The notes beneath the pieces were generated by a model, which did no database searches, was not told the DNA's origin, and saw nothing but the letters and a program-made list of their open reading frames with translations. Below, in pieces: positions 1 through 6,946 of a stretch of DNA of 64,000 bases (positions are counted from its first letter, which is position 1; the number at the start of each line of letters is the position of its first letter). The DNA comes from Leucobacter aridicollis (lineage in GTDB: Bacteria; Actinomycetota; Actinomycetes; Actinomycetales; Microbacteriaceae). The stretch covers positions 930,001 through 994,000 of the forward strand of contig NZ_JACCBD010000001.1 of NCBI RefSeq assembly GCF_013409595.1, read 5' to 3'. The position numbers and the translations under genes were made by a program.

Positions 1-1
1 T

Positions 2-133
2 GCCAATGGCCAGGTTGTCCAGATGGAGGCATGGACAGGGAGTGAGTGGGAGGACACTTCCGCCGCTCTCACCGAACTGTGGGGCGAGATCGACCCAGAT
101 GCGACTGTCGCCGTTGTTGATCTTCACAGGTAA
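2..133 (+). CDS. 3' end of an unidentified phage gene (partial)
   Basis: An open frame enters from the left edge and stops with TAA at 131-133; 43 residues are visible, ending in VAVVDLHR. The start lies outside the window. Its direction and compact spacing fit the plus-strand early operon that follows. The visible part is rich in acidic residues and tryptophan and I do not recognise it. Confidence 0.5.
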   Translation, partial: ANGQVVQMEAWTGSEWEDTSAALTELWGEIDPDATVAVVDLHR

Positions 134-202
134 CTGAAATGAGCGCAGCGGTCGGGTGGCTGCTGACGGGAACGCTCGCGTATGCGGGATCGCCTAGACA
201 AG

Positions 203-231
203 CCGGTCAGGGGTGGAACGACTCTGACCGG
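203..231. repeat. Inverted repeat in a 255-bp intergenic stretch
   Basis: Arms CCGGTCAG and CTGACCGG (8 bp, perfect) are separated by 13 bases. They lie in the gap 134-388 between the partial gene and the next credible start; no run of T follows, so this looks more like an operator or weak terminator than a classical rho-independent one. Open frames through the gap have no ribosome binding site and skewed composition, and I reject them. Confidence 0.35.
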
Positions 232-388
232 CACCGCCCGCACAACACCCTCTTGCACCGGCTGTGGTCGCAGCCAACACTCCACCGATCTAGAAGTGGG
301 GCGCACGTGGACGCCAGCAACCATTCGGCTGCGATGCGGGATCGACACCCGCCAAGAGGACCAACTGGTATTGGAAGGAAGTGCACAC

Positions 389-559
389 ATGGACTTGGAG
401 ATTAAGACAGTCACCGAACTGCTCGCGAAGATCGCACGCACCGACGGTGACGAGGTGGTCGCTGAACACGTTCTCGCGGTCGTGAGCGACTTGGATACGC
501 AGGCGAAGCGGATCGTCCTCGGGGCGGTCGCTGACGGGCTGGGGGTGCCCCTTGCCTGA
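389..559 (+). CDS. Small phage protein, 56 aa
   Basis: Starts at ATG 389 after GGAAGGA about nine bases upstream and encodes an acidic, mostly helical protein (MDLEIKTVTELLAKIART...). The longer frame starting at 182 is unlikely because its extra N-terminus is arginine/proline-rich low-quality sequence. Its stop overlaps the TTG start of the next gene, so the two are probably translationally coupled. Function unknown. Confidence 0.6.
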   Translation: MDLEIKTVTELLAKIARTDGDEVVAEHVLAVVSDLDTQAKRIVLGAVADGLGVPLA

Positions 560-860
560 CTATCTGCCGCCGGGGATTGGTATCCCTGCCGGCCTCATTA
601 TTGCCGCCTACGTGCTGCTGTCCGAGAAACAGCGGTGGGGGCGGTTTCTTGTTTCTGAACTGAGGAAGCTAGGAGCTCTCATGAAGAACCCAAAGCCGCA
701 CAAATGCGGTGAGTGTTTCAACCGGTTCCTCGAAGCAGGAAATGAAGAATGCCCGAACGTGGCGAAAGAGCGTGCCGAGCAGGTGCGGGCAATGCGCGAG
801 TCCCGTGCTCGCTTCCAGGCCGCTCTGGACGCGGAACTCAAGAACGAAGGCGCTGCCTGA
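552..860 (+). CDS. Small protein with N-terminal membrane segment and CxxC motif
   Basis: The frame opens at TTG 552, overlapping the previous stop. Residues 8-24 (about GIGIPAGLIIAAYVLLS) form one hydrophobic segment, followed by a basic stretch and a KCGECFNRF motif that could be half of a zinc site, then a charged coiled-coil-like tail. An internal ATG at 681 has a better ribosome site (AGGAG, 5-base spacer) and would give a 59-aa soluble version starting MKNPKPHKCGE. The sequence alone does not decide between one membrane protein, the short form, or both. Confidence 0.55.
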   Translation: MPDYLPPGIGIPAGLIIAAYVLLSEKQRWGRFLVSELRKLGALMKNPKPHKCGECFNRFLEAGNEECPNVAKERAEQVRAMRESRARFQAALDAELKNEGAA

Positions 861-958
861 TGCACGGTGACGAGCCGGAAGATGAGCCCGTCTACGACGA
901 CGCCCACGACGAGGCGTGGATCGAGGCGCGGCGCATGGAAAGGAAGAACATTGGCTGA
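860..958 (+). CDS. Very small acidic protein, 32 aa
   Basis: The ATG at 860 overlaps the preceding TGA (TGATG), and its own TGA at 956-958 overlaps the TTG start of the exonuclease. It encodes a strongly acidic peptide (MHGDEPEDEPVYDD...). The double overlap argues for coupled translation through this peptide. No function is recognisable. Confidence 0.5.
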   Translation: MHGDEPEDEPVYDDAHDEAWIEARRMERKNIG

Positions 959-1739
959 ACCGATGAAACGCGACGGGCTCGTGCTGGGCATGAGCGAAGA
1001 CGAGTACCACGGTGGCGGATCCGCTGAACTGTCCTCGACGGGTGCGAAGCTGCTGCTGGAAGCGCCGGCAAGGTTCAAGCATGTCGTTATCGACGGCAAC
1101 CGCACCGAGAAAAAGGCGTGGGATGTTGGCACTGCGGTGCACACGAAAGTGCTCGGTACTGGATCACCTGTTGTTGCTTACCCAGCGACAGTGCTTGCCG
1201 CTGATGGGTCCGTGCGCGACAAGGCGAAGGTGTGGGCCGCAGAGCAACGCGCGGCGGGCATGGTGCCCGTGAAGCAGCGTGAGCTTGACCAGATCAATAC
1301 GGTTGCAGAGTCGCTACTGACCCACCCGACAGCGAAGGCACTTCTCGAAGCGGCGGGGAACTCTGAAGCGTCAGTGTTTGCGAGTTGCCCTGAAATCGGG
1401 GTGCGGTTGCGTGGAAGGTTTGATCGGCTGCCGGATGATCTCGATGTCGCGCTCGACGTGAAAACAGTCGGGCAGTCCGGTGGTGCTGCCGAGTCGGAGT
1501 TCACGCGACAAATCTTCAACTTCGGGTACGACGTCCAAGCAGGGCAGTACCTCGACACTCTGAAGTACGCGACCGGGCGCGACCTGGACTTCGCCTTCAT
1601 TGTCGTGGAGCTGACTGCACCGTACCTCGTGAACGTGATCACAATGACGCACACCTACCTCGAGATGGGGCGAGTCAAGTCGATGGAAGCACGAAAGCGC
1701 TACCGTCACGGCCTCGATACCGGCGAATGGCCCGGGTAG
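951..1739 (+). CDS. RecE-like PDDEXK exonuclease, C-terminus cut by an in-frame amber codon
   Basis: Predicted 5'-3' double-strand exonuclease that would make single strands for phage recombination with the neighbouring Sak4-like protein. TTG 951 is chosen because AGGAAG lies four bases upstream; ATG 963 has no site at usable distance. Visible motifs are GTAVHTKVL (about residues 60-68), GRFDRL (155-160) and LDVKTV (168-173), a PDDEXK-type active site. The frame stops at TAG 1737-1739 after GEWPG, where the family usually continues with Tyr. The same frame then runs 25 more codons (SIDIKRVEPPMFAVYDF...) to TAG 1815-1817, which overlaps the next GTG start. The ancestral gene was therefore probably 951-1817; the catalytic core precedes the amber codon, so a shortened enzyme may still work. 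Confidence 0.75.
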   Translation: MAEPMKRDGLVLGMSEDEYHGGGSAELSSTGAKLLLEAPARFKHVVIDGNRTEKKAWDVGTAVHTKVLGTGSPVVAYPATVLAADGSVRDKAKVWAAEQRAAGMVPVKQRELDQINTVAESLLTHPTAKALLEAAGNSEASVFASCPEIGVRLRGRFDRLPDDLDVALDVKTVGQSGGAAESEFTRQIFNFGYDVQAGQYLDTLKYATGRDLDFAFIVVELTAPYLVNVITMTHTYLEMGRVKSMEARKRYRHGLDTGEWPG

Positions 1740-1816
1740 TCGATCGACATTAAGCGAGTCGAGCCGCCGATGTTTGCGGTCTACGACTTCCAAGACAACT
1801 ACGAAGGGAACCTCTA

Positions 1817-2680
1817 GTGACCAGTGTTCAGATGCCGGCGGATCCGTCGAAGAAACCTGATGTGATCGGTGCTGCGAAGACTGCTGCGAAGCCGGGCCCG
1901 CCGCCTGCGCTTGCGACGCGGAAGCCGTCTGGGCTGCCGTCGTGGCCGGTAATCCTGCTCGCTGGCAGGGAGAAGACAGGGAAGAGCTACCATGCGGCGC
2001 TCGCGTCAAGTTCGGCCCTCATTGGGCGCACACTATGGCTCGGGTTCGGGGAGAAAGACCCCGACGAGTACGGAGCGATCCCCGGCGCACGGTTTGAGAT
2101 CGTGGAGTACGACGGCACCCTGTCCGGGCTGCAAGCATTCGCACGCGCTGCGGTCGCGCAGCCTCAGGAGGACGGGAAACCGAACCTCATCATCGTGGAC
2201 TCGGGCACCGTCATTTGGGACACGTTGCGGGACAAAGCCACTTGGATGGCCCGTCAGCGAGGATCCATCAACAAGAACACGCAGGAGCCCATCGTTGGTA
2301 TGGACCTGTGGAACCACGTCACGGGAGAGTGGAACGCGCTACTGCGCACGCTGCGGTCCCACAACGGGCCCGTGATCATCACCGCCCGCATGGACACGAC
2401 CACCGTCATGAACGATCGAGGTCAGCCCACTCCTGTGAAGGAAGACAAGGTGAAAGGGCAACGCAACCTCGCCTACGACGTGGACGCGATCATCGAGATG
2501 CCTTCCCGCGGTCGGGCGACACTGACCGGAGCACGGTCGGTGCTGCACAAGCTGCCTGAGCGGATGGATATCGAGGATTTCGACACAAAGGGAATCGACT
2601 GGCTGTGGCGTTCCCTTGGGCTCGACAAGCATGCTGCCGCGCAGGCGGTCTACACCGAAGCGGCACCTGTTGATGGGTGA
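1817..2680 (+). CDS. Sak4-like RecA-fold ATPase, single-strand annealing protein
   Basis: A 287-aa protein with Walker A GREKTGKS at residues 50-57 and a Walker B-like NLIIVDSG at 123-130, the layout of the RecA-core Sak4 proteins that phages use for single-strand annealing. It would act on ends resected by the exonuclease encoded just upstream and work with the phage SSB (6365-6868). The GTG start overlaps the TAG that ends the longer exonuclease frame, and GAAGGGA precedes it. The N-terminal 40 residues are proline/lysine-rich and probably unstructured. Sak4 versus another RecA-like phage ATPase is inferred from motif and context. Confidence 0.75.
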   Translation: MTSVQMPADPSKKPDVIGAAKTAAKPGPPPALATRKPSGLPSWPVILLAGREKTGKSYHAALASSSALIGRTLWLGFGEKDPDEYGAIPGARFEIVEYDGTLSGLQAFARAAVAQPQEDGKPNLIIVDSGTVIWDTLRDKATWMARQRGSINKNTQEPIVGMDLWNHVTGEWNALLRTLRSHNGPVIITARMDTTTVMNDRGQPTPVKEDKVKGQRNLAYDVDAIIEMPSRGRATLTGARSVLHKLPERMDIEDFDTKGIDWLWRSLGLDKHAAAQAVYTEAAPVDG

Positions 2681-2798
2681 AGCCAAATACGAGCCGCTCA
2701 TTAGTTGCGGCGCCTGTCATGGCTCGGGCTGGATTACTCCGGCGCCGGGCCTTTCGTCTACCTGCGTGTGCAGGTACAAACCAATGGAGGAATCATGA
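2673..2798 (+). CDS. Small cysteine-rich protein, possible zinc knuckle (41 aa)
   Basis: ATG 2673 lies inside the end of the Sak4-like gene. The 41-residue product has SCGACHGSGW and later STCVCRYK: two CxxC/CxC pairs spaced as in a small DnaJ-type zinc knuckle. The ribosome site is weak and the start uncertain; coupled translation from the upstream gene is likely. Function unknown. Confidence 0.5.
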   Translation: MGEAKYEPLISCGACHGSGWITPAPGLSSTCVCRYKPMEES

Positions 2799-3094
2799 CC
2801 GAACGAATCGACCACGCAGCAGAAGCGCGAGAGGCGTTGCGTGGTTCGGGGGACGGACGGAACTTCGCAACGGATGCGTCGAATGCGGCGATTGCTCATG
2901 CCGTACTCGCCCTGGTGGAGCAGCAGCGTATCGCCAACCTGATCGCACTTTCGCAGGCTCTGGATGGCAACGGGTGGCAGGCTGCGGAACCGCTAGATGC
3001 GATCTACGGCTACAACAATGCGGAGCCGTTTGACGAGTTCGCGGGCTTGCACGTTCGTCCTGAGATCCGTGAGGCGTTGGGGCTCCGTGAGTAA
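2795..3094 (+). CDS. Hypothetical phage protein, 99 aa
   Basis: ATG 2795 follows a clear GGAGG. The protein (MTERIDHAAEAREALRG...) is helical, with a middle segment AIAHAVLALVEQQRIANLIAL and no catalytic motif I recognise. Similar alanine-rich helical proteins are common among actinophage early genes. Its end overlaps the start of the HNH gene by eight bases. Confidence 0.65.
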   Translation: MTERIDHAAEAREALRGSGDGRNFATDASNAAIAHAVLALVEQQRIANLIALSQALDGNGWQAAEPLDAIYGYNNAEPFDEFAGLHVRPEIREALGLRE

Positions 3095-3470
3095 GGGCAT
3101 CCCGAGGAAAACTGTGGCCGCTGTACTCGCAAGGGACCGCGGCCTTTGCGTTCTGCGGATCTCCCGCTACTGCACCGGGCAGGCGTCGTGTGCGGATCAT
3201 CGGGCGAACCGGGGGAGTGGCGGCGCGAAGTCTGGCGTGCTGGATCAGGCCTCGAACCTTGTTGCGGCGTGCGGCTACTGCAACGGCTACAAGGAGGCCG
3301 GTGGTGACCGTGGCGACCTTGTAGCGCGCGGCCTCCGTGTTGAGGGTGCGTCGACTCACGCGAAAACCGCAGACCGCGCTCGCGCTACGCCGGTGCTTTA
3401 CCCGGATGGGCGCTGGTGGCTGCTTGACGACGACGGCGGGAAGGAGGAGCGCCGTGACCCTGACCGATAG
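3087..3470 (+). CDS. HNH-type endonuclease, 127 aa
   Basis: GTG 3087 overlaps the previous stop. The core is VAAVLARDRGLC, ADHRANRGSGG, then ASNLVAACGYCNGYK: a His/Asn and double-cysteine arrangement typical of HNH/McrA nucleases with a structural zinc. Such nucleases act in phage DNA processing or as free-standing homing-like enzymes. This is the first of two HNH genes in the window; the other (39197-39520) lies beside the terminase. The tail after residue 90 is charged and probably flexible. Confidence 0.7.
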   Translation: MSKGIPRKTVAAVLARDRGLCVLRISRYCTGQASCADHRANRGSGGAKSGVLDQASNLVAACGYCNGYKEAGGDRGDLVARGLRVEGASTHAKTADRARATPVLYPDGRWWLLDDDGGKEERRDPDR

Positions 3471-3735
3471 GCAGGCCGCGTACGCCCGCATCCTCGCTTG
3501 CACGCACCGCACTAGCGAGCTCGTGAAAGGTGTCACCCATCATGCTCGCGCCCGCCGAGATAGCCAGGTCGCTGTCTACCTGTACGCGCTCCGGTACCAG
3601 GCGGTCTGGTACGGGCATTGGGGGTCGTTGATCCAGGCGGGGATGCTCGCATCAATCGAAAGGAAGGAGGAGCCAGGGTGCGGATCAGGAGCATCAAGCC
3701 AGAGTTCTGGCGGTCGCAAGACATCTCGCGATTGA
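3454..3735 (+). CDS. Hypothetical phage protein, 93 aa
   Basis: GTG 3454 has an excellent site (AAGGAGG, six-base spacer), so the gene is real although it overlaps both neighbours. Residues 1-65 form an aromatic, helical region (VAVYLYALRYQAVWYGHWG). The last 28 residues overlap the next gene and look low-complexity. No family recognised. Confidence 0.6.
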   Translation: MTLTDRQAAYARILACTHRTSELVKGVTHHARARRDSQVAVYLYALRYQAVWYGHWGSLIQAGMLASIERKEEPGCGSGASSQSSGGRKTSRD

Positions 3736-4334
3736 TCATCGAGGACCGGCTTCTGTTTATCGGCTTGTGGTCGTATGTGGACGATAACGGGGTTGGTGAG
3801 GATCGTGTGCCGATGATTGCTGCTGACCTGTTTGCTGACGATATTCAGCGCGACCCTAGCGAGACTTTCGCGAGGGTGTCGCGAGGCCTCGCGAGGCTGT
3901 TCGAAGGTGGTCAAATCGTGCGTTTCAGCAACGATGGGCGCGACTACTTCGAGATTTTGGAGTGGAAGAAGCATCAGCGTATCGACAAGCCGGGAAAGTC
4001 GAGACTTCCGCACCATGATGCGGAGGGATCGACCATCGCGACACTCTCGCGAGACACTCGCGAGAACCTCGCGCCTGGAACAGGGAACAGGGAGCAGGGA
4101 TCAGGGAACGAGGGAGCAGGGGATCAGGGGGGCGCAAGCGCCGCGCCTTCGGCCCCCTCCCACTTCTGCAAACGACATCCCAACGGCACAGACGCGCCCT
4201 GCCGAGGCTGCAAAGTCGCATGGATCGAGTACGAGAAATGGGCATCAGATGGCGGGCCGGTCCAGCACGAGCACAACTGGTTCTTGGACGGCACCTGTCT
4301 AGGGTGCGACGAACGAAGAGAGGACACGACATGA
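3678..4334 (+). CDS. Phage replication initiator with internal origin repeats
   Basis: GTG 3678 follows AAGGAGG. The N-terminal 100 residues (IRSIKPEFWRSQDIS... GLWSYVDDNGVGEDR) match the winged-helix start of phage replisome-organiser proteins that bind the origin and recruit host DnaC/DnaB. A low-complexity linker (about 140-165, Gly/Gln/Asn) is followed by a C-terminal zinc-like region with FCKRHP, CRGC and CLGC. Two sets of TCGCGA repeats lie inside the gene, the second with an exact 11-bp period, as when an initiator gene carries its own iterons (lambda O is the classical case). Origin function is inference. Confidence 0.7.
   Translation: MRIRSIKPEFWRSQDISRLIIEDRLLFIGLWSYVDDNGVGEDRVPMIAADLFADDIQRDPSETFARVSRGLARLFEGGQIVRFSNDGRDYFEILEWKKHQRIDKPGKSRLPHHDAEGSTIATLSRDTRENLAPGTGNREQGSGNEGAGDQGGASAAPSAPSHFCKRHPNGTDAPCRGCKVAWIEYEKWASDGGPVQHEHNWFLDGTCLGCDERREDTT
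3868..3894 (+). repeat. Three TCGCGA boxes, 10-11 bp apart
   Basis: TCGCGAGG-type boxes begin at 3868, 3879 and 3889, inside the replication initiator gene. Spacing of 11 and 10 bp puts them on one face of the helix. They share the box with the second set at 4036-4079 and are probably part of the same origin or autoregulatory site. Confidence 0.55.
4036..4079 (+). repeat. Candidate origin iterons: four 11-bp units
   Basis: Units start at 4036, 4047, 4058 and 4069, each beginning TCGCG(A/C) and exactly 11 bp long. One helical turn per unit suits cooperative binding of an initiator. They lie in the linker-coding part of the predicted initiator and are followed by a purine-rich stretch. No binding evidence is available here. 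Confidence 0.6.
4081..4130 (+). repeat. Purine-rich direct repeats, CAGGGAN with 7-bp period
   Basis: CAGGGA plus one base begins at 4081, 4088, 4095 and 4102, with decayed units to about 4130. The plus strand is almost pure purine over 50 bp. The repeats encode the Gly/Gln/Asn-rich linker of the initiator. Strand asymmetry beside the iterons may mark the unwinding or priming side of the origin, or may be simple slippage in a linker. Confidence 0.45.
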
Positions 4335-4648
4335 GTCAAGAGATCTCGGTGAAGCTTCCGGGCCCGCTCGTGTGGGAAATCTGGAAGCGAGCCGAAACGG
4401 AGGGCATCAGCCCTGGCGAGGTGATTAAGCAGGCGTTCACGAAACCTGTCGTGAAGACACCGACCGCGACGGAGGCGACTCGGGCGCGCATCGTGGAGCT
4501 CGTGCGGGCCGGTGTTGATGATGGTGCGATCGCTGTGGAGTTGGATCGGACGCGCGGCTATGTCGCTGATGTGCGGCGCAAGGCCGGGTTGAAGCCGAAC
4601 GCACTCATGAGCCGGTACGACCTCGAACAAGTGTTGGAGGCCGCATGA
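4331..4648 (+). CDS. Helix-turn-helix protein, 105 aa
   Basis: ATG 4331 overlaps the initiator stop (ATGA). Residues 1-45 look like a small helical domain (ISVKLPGPLVWEIWKRAE); residues 50-92 (RIVELVRAGVDDGAIAVELDRTRGYVADVRRKAG) are a plausible helix-turn-helix of the resolvase/Sigma-70 region 4 kind. It may be an early transcription factor or accessory replication protein. The role is not shown by the sequence. Confidence 0.6.
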   Translation: MSQEISVKLPGPLVWEIWKRAETEGISPGEVIKQAFTKPVVKTPTATEATRARIVELVRAGVDDGAIAVELDRTRGYVADVRRKAGLKPNALMSRYDLEQVLEAA

Positions 4649-4815
4649 CCGCGCCAGTGATGACAGGCGACGAGCTCGCAGCGACACCGCCCGAGCATCG
4701 GTTCTACGAATGCCAGGACTGCAAACAGCGGGGGACAGACCCGGCCCGGTTCAAGATGATTCAGATCTTCCGGGTCGGGTTCGTCATTTGCCGGGAATGC
4801 TTGGAGAAACCATGA
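4645..4815 (+). CDS. Zinc-ribbon protein, 56 aa
   Basis: ATG 4645 overlaps the previous stop (ATGA) and its own TGA overlaps the next ATG in the same way. The product has YECQDC near residue 22 and VICREC near 49, a four-cysteine zinc ribbon. Such small ribbons are frequent among phage early genes and may bind DNA or protein. Tight coupling on both sides supports it as a real gene. Confidence 0.65.
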   Translation: MTAPVMTGDELAATPPEHRFYECQDCKQRGTDPARFKMIQIFRVGFVICRECLEKP

Positions 4816-5195
4816 CCAGGAATCGGGCCTCTGCGAAGAAGGCTGGCACGGCGCAGGAAACCCTCGCGGTGAGGTATCTCGCCCGTGTGCTCAACGATGA
4901 CCGTATCGAGCGGCGCCGGTTGAGTGGGGCGAAAGACCGCGGCGACATTGCTGGGCTGCGAACAGTGACCGGCGAGCGAATTGTTGCCGAGGTGAAGAAC
5001 ACTGCGAAGCTCGCGCTCGGGCCGTGGCTGAAAGAGGCCGAGATCGAGCGCGGCAACGACGACGCAGCGGCCGGTGTCGTGATCCACAAGCGGCACGGCA
5101 GCGCGAAACCAGAAGACCAGATCGTCTCGATGACGCTACGCGATTTCGCGGTGCTACTCGGAGGAGACATCGACCAGACAGGAGAAGACCAGTGA
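4812..5195 (+). CDS. Holliday-junction resolvase-like nuclease, 127 aa
   Basis: ATG 4812 overlaps the upstream stop. The region SGAKDRGDIAGL (about 35-46) followed by RIVAEVKNT (about 54-62) gives the D...ExK core of small PDDEXK nucleases of the archaeal Hjc/phage resolvase type; the C-terminal GVVIHKRHG and MTLRDFAVLL also recur in actinophage proteins annotated this way. It would resolve branched DNA before packaging or during recombination, fitting the exonuclease and annealing genes upstream. Assignment rests on motif layout. Confidence 0.7.
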   Translation: MTRNRASAKKAGTAQETLAVRYLARVLNDDRIERRRLSGAKDRGDIAGLRTVTGERIVAEVKNTAKLALGPWLKEAEIERGNDDAAAGVVIHKRHGSAKPEDQIVSMTLRDFAVLLGGDIDQTGEDQ

Positions 5196-5737
5196 GTGAC
5201 ACATTCACAGCCAGCAACGGGGTCCGAGTGACCAGGCGTGGAGAGAGCGTGAAGCTCTCGTGCGAGCGCATGGCGAACAGGCTCGCAACGTTCGACGATC
5301 TCAACAGGCAGGACATGGAGGCGTTGCGGGAGTTCTTCCAGCATGAACGCGACAAGGAACTCGGACGCTGGCGCGACCCCGAGCGGCCGGACATCGTTGT
5401 TTACCTCTGCGATGCTGAGCGATGTGTCCGCGTCCTGGACGAGCTAACTGGTGTCTCGCAGCTCTACGTTGAAGGGCAGATGAGCGAGTACCGAGGCGAC
5501 ATGGCGGACGCTGCTCGCACCTACTTCGCTGCTCACCCGGAACCTCGCTCCTGGCACGACGCTCGGGACGGCCAGCTCTGGCTTATCCGCTTCGACGACT
5601 TCCCCGACACAGATGTTTCCGCGCTCGTGAAGGGCGGCAGGTTCGTCTACAACGATCACTGTCACGAAGGAACCGCGACGCTGAAAGACAGCAGCATCGT
5701 CGGTGGGACGCAGATCTGGCCGGAGGTGAAGCCTTGA
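5192..5737 (+). CDS. Hypothetical phage protein, 181 aa
   Basis: GTG 5192 lies in the preceding stop (GTGA) with GGAGAAGACC just upstream. The first 35 residues (TASNGVRVTRRGESVKL) may form a small beta domain; the rest is mixed, with many aromatic and acidic residues. No motif assigns a function. It sits in the middle of the early operon. Confidence 0.65.
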   Translation: MSDTFTASNGVRVTRRGESVKLSCERMANRLATFDDLNRQDMEALREFFQHERDKELGRWRDPERPDIVVYLCDAERCVRVLDELTGVSQLYVEGQMSEYRGDMADAARTYFAAHPEPRSWHDARDGQLWLIRFDDFPDTDVSALVKGGRFVYNDHCHEGTATLKDSSIVGGTQIWPEVKP

Positions 5738-5967
5738 CCGCCCACATCACTCCGCGCGAGCGTGAGGCCACGAAAGCAGCAGCTGTCGTGGCCTTCATCG
5801 TTTCATCGGTCATCCTCGCCGCATGGCTTGCAACGGTGATCCTCCACATCACGGGTCAGCCGGTCATCCCGGCGCCCGCACACGGCCCGTTCCCTCTCGG
5901 GGCAGCCGCCACTATCGCTGCCTGCTTTGGGTGGGCGCGACACACAACACGAAAGAAAGGCCGATAG
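5734..5967 (+). CDS. Small two-helix membrane protein, 77 aa
   Basis: A TTG start at 5734 follows GGAGGTG and overlaps the previous stop. Two hydrophobic segments are clear: about residues 16-40 (VVAFIVSSVILAAWLATVIL) and 51-67 (PFPLGAAATIAACFGWA), joined by a short extracytoplasmic loop, with a basic C-terminus. Function unknown; small membrane proteins in this position may alter host envelope or exclude superinfection. Confidence 0.6.
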   Translation: MTAHITPREREATKAAAVVAFIVSSVILAAWLATVILHITGQPVIPAPAHGPFPLGAAATIAACFGWARHTTRKKGR

Positions 5968-6183
5968 ATGCCGAAGTACAAGATCTACCTGACCGGATAC
6001 GCCGGCCACACAGTCGAAGTCGAGGCAGAGACCGCAGACGAAGCAATCGACGCGGCGTTGAGCGGTGACCTTCCCGTGAGCTGCCACCAGTGCCCGCAAA
6101 TCGAGCAGTGGGAATTCCCGCCAGACGTTGACGACCGTGCTAAACGCGAGACCTACATCACCGAAATTGAGGAGAGGGAATAG
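5968..6183 (+). CDS. Hypothetical phage protein, 71 aa
   Basis: Begins directly after the upstream stop, with AAAGG ahead of ATG 5968. It starts with a beta-like stretch (MPKYKIYLTGYAGHTVEVEAE) followed by a helix and an acidic tail, and has a CHQC pair at about residues 39-42. Unknown function. Confidence 0.6.
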   Translation: MPKYKIYLTGYAGHTVEVEAETADEAIDAALSGDLPVSCHQCPQIEQWEFPPDVDDRAKRETYITEIEERE

Positions 6184-6362
6184 TGGCGAAGATCACTCTG
6201 GTGTTCAAAGGCGGAGCCGTCATCGATATCGACGTGGATCGCTTCAAGGCGACCAGGTCGAACTACGGCGGCTTCACCGAGATCGAATGGGCAGACGGCA
6301 AAGACCGCCCGCTGGGCTTTGAACCGTCCGAAATTGCAGCAGTCATCGAAAGGAAGAAGTAA
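6183..6362 (+). CDS. Small protein, 59 aa
   Basis: GTG 6183 overlaps the previous TAG (TAGTG) and the gene ends two bases before the ssb start. The product (MAKITLVFKGGAVIDIDVD...) is predicted as a small beta-rich fold. Overlap and spacing make translation likely; function unknown. Confidence 0.55.
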   Translation: MAKITLVFKGGAVIDIDVDRFKATRSNYGGFTEIEWADGKDRPLGFEPSEIAAVIERKK

Positions 6363-6364
6363 CC

Positions 6365-6868
6365 ATGGCAGGCGAACCACTAATCACCGTGACTGGCAAT
6401 CTTGTTGCGGATCCAGAACCGCGCGTATCCCAGGGCGGCAAGTCGTGGGTGACGTTCCGTATCGCGTCAACACCGCGGGCGTTCGATAAGCAGGCGAACG
6501 AGTGGAAGGACGGTGAAGCGCTCTGGCTGGGTTGCCGCGCTTACGGTGAGTACGCCGACAACATCGCCGCGACCCTTACGAAGGGCATGCGCGTGATTGT
6601 GCAGGGCCGACTCACGCAACGCTCGTACACGGACAGCCAGGGCGCGCAACGCACGTCACTCGACCTTGACGTCGAAGAGGTCGGGCCGTCGCTGAGGTTC
6701 GCCACAGCAACGGTCGCCAGAGGTGCTACACGCGGCCAGGGCGGCTTCACAGGCGCTCAGGCAGGGCCACAGTCACAGTCGGGCTGGAACCAGCCGCAAA
6801 ACGGCGGGCAGAGCTTCCCCGACCCGGGCGGCTCAGGCGGCGGCTTCGACGACGAACAGCCATTCTAG
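6365..6868 (+). CDS. ssb: Single-stranded DNA-binding protein
   Basis: The 167-aa protein has a typical OB-fold from residues 5-110 (ITVTGNLVADPEPR, WVTFRIAST, RVIVQGRLTQRSY), then a flexible Gly/Gln-rich tail and the acidic tip GGFDDEQPF used by bacterial SSBs to recruit partners. It protects single strands in replication and should cooperate with the Sak4-like annealing protein. GAAAGGAAG lies ahead of ATG 6365. It is the last gene of the early plus-strand operon and is followed by a hairpin. Confidence 0.92.
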   Translation: MAGEPLITVTGNLVADPEPRVSQGGKSWVTFRIASTPRAFDKQANEWKDGEALWLGCRAYGEYADNIAATLTKGMRVIVQGRLTQRSYTDSQGAQRTSLDLDVEEVGPSLRFATATVARGATRGQGGFTGAQAGPQSQSGWNQPQNGGQSFPDPGGSGGGFDDEQPF

Positions 6869-6919
6869 CCACCCACCATCCGCGCTCCACCCACCGGTGG
6901 GGCGCTATCTCCGTCATTT

Positions 6920-6946
6920 GAGGGGCCAGTGTTCAGCTGGCCCCTC
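6920..6946. terminator. Bidirectional terminator hairpin after ssb
   Basis: Arms GAGGGGCCAG and CTGGCCCCTC (10 bp, perfect) with a 7-base loop stand between the convergent ssb and the minus-strand gene at 6945. No long T run follows, as is common in high-GC actinobacteria. Confidence 0.7.

Noticed and set aside
139..405. 88-codon frame near the left end
   Set aside because: No ribosome site, histidine/arginine-rich composition, and overlapped by the better supported gene at 389.
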